A stretch of DNA of 64,000 nt from Epiperipatus broadwayi (taxonomy: Eukaryota; Onychophora; Udeonychophora; Euonychophora; Peripatidae), in contig JAQFVV010006541.1 in NCBI GenBank assembly GCA_028023455.1, forward strand, positions 788,734 through 852,733. Direction: 5' to 3'. The notes below the pieces were generated by a model. The model saw only the letters and a list, made by a program, of their open reading frames with translations, searched no databases and was not told the DNA's origin. Of this stretch, positions 59,701 to 64,000 are shown one piece after another. The translations under genes were made by a program, and so were the position numbers. Numbering within the stretch: the first letter of the stretch is position 1; each line of letters begins with the position of its first letter.

Positions 59701-61030
59701 TTTTTTTCTCTCTCATGATATAAAGAGGAGAAAAATAACAGAATGACCAATATTGGCTCAATAGATGCATTTTATCCAGCTTACTAAGACAATTGGTCAA
59801 GCAATAAAGAGCAAATCTTTTATTTGCAGGCTAATCAAATTAAAAGGCCTAAGTTTAAATTAGGCACACTTATATCAATAATTGGACACCAGATTTACAA
59901 GATCCTAAATCACAAATGATGTCAGAGATACTAATTGACCTAGATTTTGACAAGGCATTATCTCTACTAACCAGCCTTATTGCTCCTACATCCCTAACAA
60001 TTATGCAGAGATTTTATTTCAATTTTTGTGGCCAAAGAGAAAGAGAAAAAACCAGTGAATTTGCTGTTAGAATTCATTCATTAGCATTAGAATGTGATTT
60101 TAAAGGCTTCCTTAACAAAGCTCTTTGAGATCATTTTATAAGCAGAATAAATGATCATAATCTTAGGTTCAAGCTATTAATGCATCCTGATATAACCTTT
60201 GAATGTGCTTTGTCTCAAACAACACTAACATAATCAACAGCTAGTCAAGGAAAGCCATTGAAAAAAAGAAATTATAATATTCACAGTATTGAGCAGAACA
60301 CTGGGTCACTTAAGCACCCAACTGACAGCTCAAATAAATCAACAACAATGAATAAAAAAAACATTGTAACAGATGAAATGAACTGATACATGTACACACA
60401 AAATATCCACACTGCTATTCTGTGAGTATATATTGTGAGCATGCCAGTCACACAGGAACTGCTTCTTTTAAAATAAAATTACAAGTAACTAATTTCAAAA
60501 AAAACAAACAACACAATTTATAGTAAAAAAAAAAACAAATTGCCCACATAAACAATGTGAGAAATAGTGATTTTATTTCCAAACACAGTTATTGTTAATG
60601 ATATGGTGGTCACAGTGGAATTGGACATAGGGTATTCAGTTCCCATAGTGTTAAACGAGACCTGGTCTAATTTTAATAAAAGTAATAAATTTCAACTGCC
60701 TTCTAGCAGCAAATCAATAAACTGGTTAGCAGGGCAATCAAATAATATTATTGGGACAGACACGAGTCATATTTACAATGCCTAATAAGACTATATATCT
60801 ATTTCTGGTTGTTGCATCAGATAAATATTGCAATTTATTAGGCCATTTGCAGTGTCAAAAGTGAACCAGCTCACAAAAATATTTAAAAATAGTTTATCCA
60901 GAAGTAATTAATAATTCAGGTTTGAATCCTAAAATAGCACCCAAAACTATAAGTCCAAAAAAGCAGTTAGGTATTCGTGTCCTCCACAGCATTAAAAATA
61001 CATTTTAAAATAATGAAAAATATCCACAAC
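59700..61030 (+). pseudogene. Ty3/Gypsy-type retrotransposon relic: gag and protease
   Basis: The gag-like frame 59916-60128 reads QRFYFNFCGQREREKTSEFA and continues past one stop as DHFISRINDHNLRFKLL, the capsid C-terminal signature of Gypsy gag (R-x-F...RQ-x-x-E-S...F...LR-x-LA...C-x-F...DRF). Near 60395-60470 a decayed Cys/His knuckle region follows (FCEY then C-x5-C-like). At 60567-60785 the protease start reads VELDIGYSVPIVLNETW, with the catalytic D-[ST]-G changed to D-I-G, and then the WLAGQSNNIIG region. A weak LLG-L block follows near 60838. No reverse transcriptase or LTR seen. Dead relic; described only. Confidence 0.72.
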
Positions 61031-61778
61031 TAATAAAGATTTCTTGAATTCCTAAGCACTCATCACGGTCTATTATAGGATCCTTAACTTCACTTTAGTG
61101 CACTTAAAATCTTGGAACATTTAATTATTTTTAAAGTATTTCTTTAAATATTAAATATTAGTCTATAATAATCATCATCCATGAAAAACATATTATATAA
61201 CTGGTTTTCCCATTATCAGTAGTAACTTTTATTGGTTCATATTTTCTTATCTATTTTAAAAGTCAGTTACAATTATATCTATTGGTTCTGATTTATTAAA
61301 ATATCATAATTCATATTTTTTATATTCTTTATTGAAATAAATTATTCCTTCTTTTAAATTATCATAATTTTAAAGCTTATCATCAAAGATACACATCCTT
61401 TAATATAAATAAGTTACTTTATTACTATTCATTTTATTATTATACAAAAATATTAATCACTCTAGGTAATTCATTCATTACTTAAAAGTACATATTATTT
61501 ATTCTTATGTAGTTTTAACTTTATTTCAGCATGCCAGTCATTCTATCCCATATAATTCTTTTTTTTTAAATAAGTTCATAATTACTATTAAATAGTTAGC
61601 TGTTCATTTTAAATAAATACAGGTTCCTTAAATTAATTATTAGACTTATTAAAATTAAAGAGATAATAAAACATATTTTTATGCAATTATATTTGCAAAC
61701 TCTTGGAACTTATTAATAATCTCTTTTCATTTTCTCTTGAAAATAATGCTGCTGTTTAAAGAAATTTTCAATAGTATG
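61031..61778. other. AT-rich non-coding stretch
   Basis: Nothing recognised. Confidence 0.5.
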
Positions 61779-62195
61779 ATTTCATTCATCATCATAAACC
61801 ATTATCAATCCACTGCAGGATGAAGGTCTCTCCAAGTTCAAACCATCTTCTTCGATCTGTAGCTTCTCCATATCACCCCTACACACTTTCTTATTTCATC
61901 CATCCACCTCATGTGTGGTCTCTTTCTGGGTCTTTTACAATCTCTTGGAATCCAATTTAAGATTTCAATTGTCCATCTATTATTATCTCTTCTAGAAATA
62001 TGTACATCCCAACTCCACTTCAGTCTTTTAATTTTTTCAATAAGATCAATAACACCTGTTCTCTTACCCATATATTGCGTTTTTGATCTCTTCTTGTTAT
62101 TCCTAACATGCATCTCTCCATACTTTTTTGAGAGGTCTGAAGTCTCTGTATTAATCTTCTATTAAGTGTCCAAGTCTCAGATCCATAAGTAATAT
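61779..62195 (-). pseudogene. RTE LINE 3' fragment
   Basis: Minus-strand copy from the TYGSETWTL-type block (truncated near 62195) to the 3' end. Open for part of its length (61838-62113: TGVIDLIEKIKRLKWSW, DCKRPRKRPHMRW, DEIRKC). The (ATC)-type tail is at 61785-61795 on the plus strand. Confidence 0.85.
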
Positions 62196-62576
62196 TTATA
62201 ATTTAATATTTAAGATTGGATTAGCTCCCTATGAAATTTTTTTAATTTGCTCCATTATCACTTTATAATCCTTTTAAATTATTTGTTATATCAGCTTATT
62301 GAAGGTAATTTTTAATTTATTTAAAATAAAACATTTTTATTTCAATTTTAAAGCACTAACAGAAACAGGTTTATTACTTGTTATTGTTTAATCAATTCCC
62401 CTAAATTTTCATGTGCTCTTACCATTTATATTGTAGACAATATGATGTCAAACCCTTAATTAAATCCATTTCTTTAGTCATCAACTTTTAATCAACTAGA
62501 AATTTTTTGCGTAAATTAATTTTATTTACAATTTTAATCTGAAGATAAGGATATAAAAATGTGCATAGTCATATTG

Positions 62577-62578
<2 letters not shown>

Positions 62579-62612
<34 letters not shown>
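62579..62612. repeat. (TA)n microsatellite
   Basis: Alternating TA, about 17 repeats, directly joined to the left arm of the inverted repeat that follows. Confidence 0.92.
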
Positions 62613-62615
<3 letters not shown>

Positions 62616-62774
62616 GAAATAATAAATTTAACGGTTTACAAACTATTATACACAATCCTTAAATCCGCAGAAGTACTTTTGGTTAATTTCTTGAACCTGC
62701 CTCAACTGCCTTATGCAGATTTAAGGATTGTGTATAATAGTTTGTAAACCATTAAATTTATTATTTCAATTATA
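62609..62774. repeat. Inverted repeat with 61-bp arms and ~44-base loop
   Basis: Arms 62609-62669 and 62714-62774 are reverse complements with about two mismatches (left ACGGTTTACAAACTATTATA; right TATAATAGTTTGTAAACC). The loop is non-coding. Likely a small MITE inserted at a TA tract. Confidence 0.88.
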
Positions 62775-64000
62775 ATTACAATTTTGTTTTAATTAACGGA
62801 CATTTTATTTACATATTACACACACACATATATATATATATTGTACTGGTTTGCAACTCCACAACTGGTCTTATATACCTTTGATCCACATAGCACCGAG
62901 CATGAAGTGACGTATGTTGCAAAATGGAAAATCAATAATAATTCTCTGTAAATATTGTTGGTTAAATATATAAAAAAAAATATCTCATAAGAATTAAGAG
63001 GAAGTAGATTCAACCTAAAATTAGGTCAATTGTAGCCTTCCCTGTTAAATTATTCCATAATCGACCGATTAACTAAACATTGATAATTTTTTTAGATTTT
63101 GCACACCTTTAAGAGCACTGATATGTTTTAATTCAGCTTCTTGCACCACCCTTGCTCAAGAACTTTGTTGTTTATTCTTCTTTTTCTTTCCCGAGAGAGT
63201 GTACAAATATGAGTGATCGTTATCGTATATATTAAATAAATTAATAAGCTCGGACATAAACAATGAAATAATCCAACTCCCTGGTAAGTTACCCTTGCCT
63301 AGCTCATAATATGATTTCTTTATATCTCAGGTTAAGAAGTGGGTCAGCATTTTGATTAAATAACTACAATCCTATCTGTTAATGAATCAATAATGCCTCA
63401 AAACTAAGCAAAGGAAATGGTAATAACTATGACATTTAATATTTATTATTCCCAGATTATTTTATATCTCCCTCCACCAATTACATATAAAAAAAACAAC
63501 ATAATTTAATGTAGTTCATATCTCAAATAACGAAAATATAATATTAATGAGATATTACCTGAGTAAATTGAAAATTCATTTACAGAAACAAATATATATA
63601 TATATATAAAGGATTGCACAATGGGTCTGGCCTATACCCCTTCCCCACTTTAAAGCAATAATTTCAGAAATCAAGTGTATGCAGCAAAGAGTATATATTA
63701 TATAAAAAAAACCAAACAATTTAAATACAAAGGTCAATCTTGATAATATACGAGTAAATAATAACAAAAAAAAACAAACAAGTAATTATATATTGTACCG
63801 AGATATATCAGGAAGGAGTGTGCTTTCTTCGGAGGTACACATAATTTTAAAAATAATATAAATTGATAAGCGATTTGTGTAAATATTAATAAAAATAAAA
63901 GATCGCGTAGGGTAAAATAAGAATAAAGATTTTTTTTCTCATAGACAGGTTATCGTTAAAAGCATAAAATAAATAGTTTTATAATATATAATTTTGAATC
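62775..64000. other. Non-coding right end with two further TGTAC edges
   Basis: TGTACTGG at 62842, after (AT)n, and TGTACCGA at 63794, after TATAT, resemble the TGTAAC repeat edges elsewhere. (AT)n also at 63593-63609. No gene recognised. Confidence 0.4.

Overview
This is a strongly A+T-rich (by eye, not computed) piece of a metazoan nuclear genome. Coding capacity is very low. There are no operons, ribosome binding sites or bacterial features, and almost everything recognisable is a decayed mobile element. The mix (RTE-type LINE tails, another APE-type LINE, Penelope-like elements with GIY-YIG domains, BED-finger hAT transposons, a mariner-like relic, a Ty3/Gypsy gag-protease relic, long fold-back MITEs) fits an AT-rich invertebrate such as a cnidarian, flatworm or other lophotrochozoan, or an arthropod. 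I cannot name the species from the sequence.

Layout. 1-9.6 kb: a 5'-truncated RTE LINE, two copies of a dispersed family beginning TGTAACC after an (AT)n tract, a 69-bp tandem repeat and two Penelope-like relics. 9.6-32.8 kb: the centrepiece, a tandem segmental duplication. Each unit reads hAT(+) / non-coding flank / single-exon seven-transmembrane receptor gene / hAT(-). The receptor in the left unit (19825-20769) is an intact 314-codon ORF and is the only convincing intact gene in the window. The right copy (28484-29427) is broken by one missing T. The duplication joint lies inside two hAT copies facing each other and shows 5 bp of shared sequence (TAAAA, 22232-22236). Insertions found in only one unit give a relative chronology: a 3.15-kb LINE with a 14-bp target-site duplication and a 658-bp fold-back element in the left unit, and a 0.57-kb inverted-repeat element in the right unit.

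32.8-64 kb: a mariner-like relic, three more RTE LINE tails, a CpG-richer patch near 36.6-37.8 kb, a pair of direct repeats (38.4 and 43.8 kb), a near-perfect 95-bp-arm hairpin carrying a degenerate hammerhead-ribozyme-like core (39107-39304), a G+C-richer insertion at 50.4-52.95 kb, a Ty3/Gypsy relic near 60 kb, and long stretches in which I see no gene.

The most interesting items are the hAT-bounded receptor duplication and its joint, the hammerhead-like hairpin and possible weaker relatives, and one hAT copy whose BED-finger region is preceded in the same reading frame by a Penelope-like N-terminal segment.
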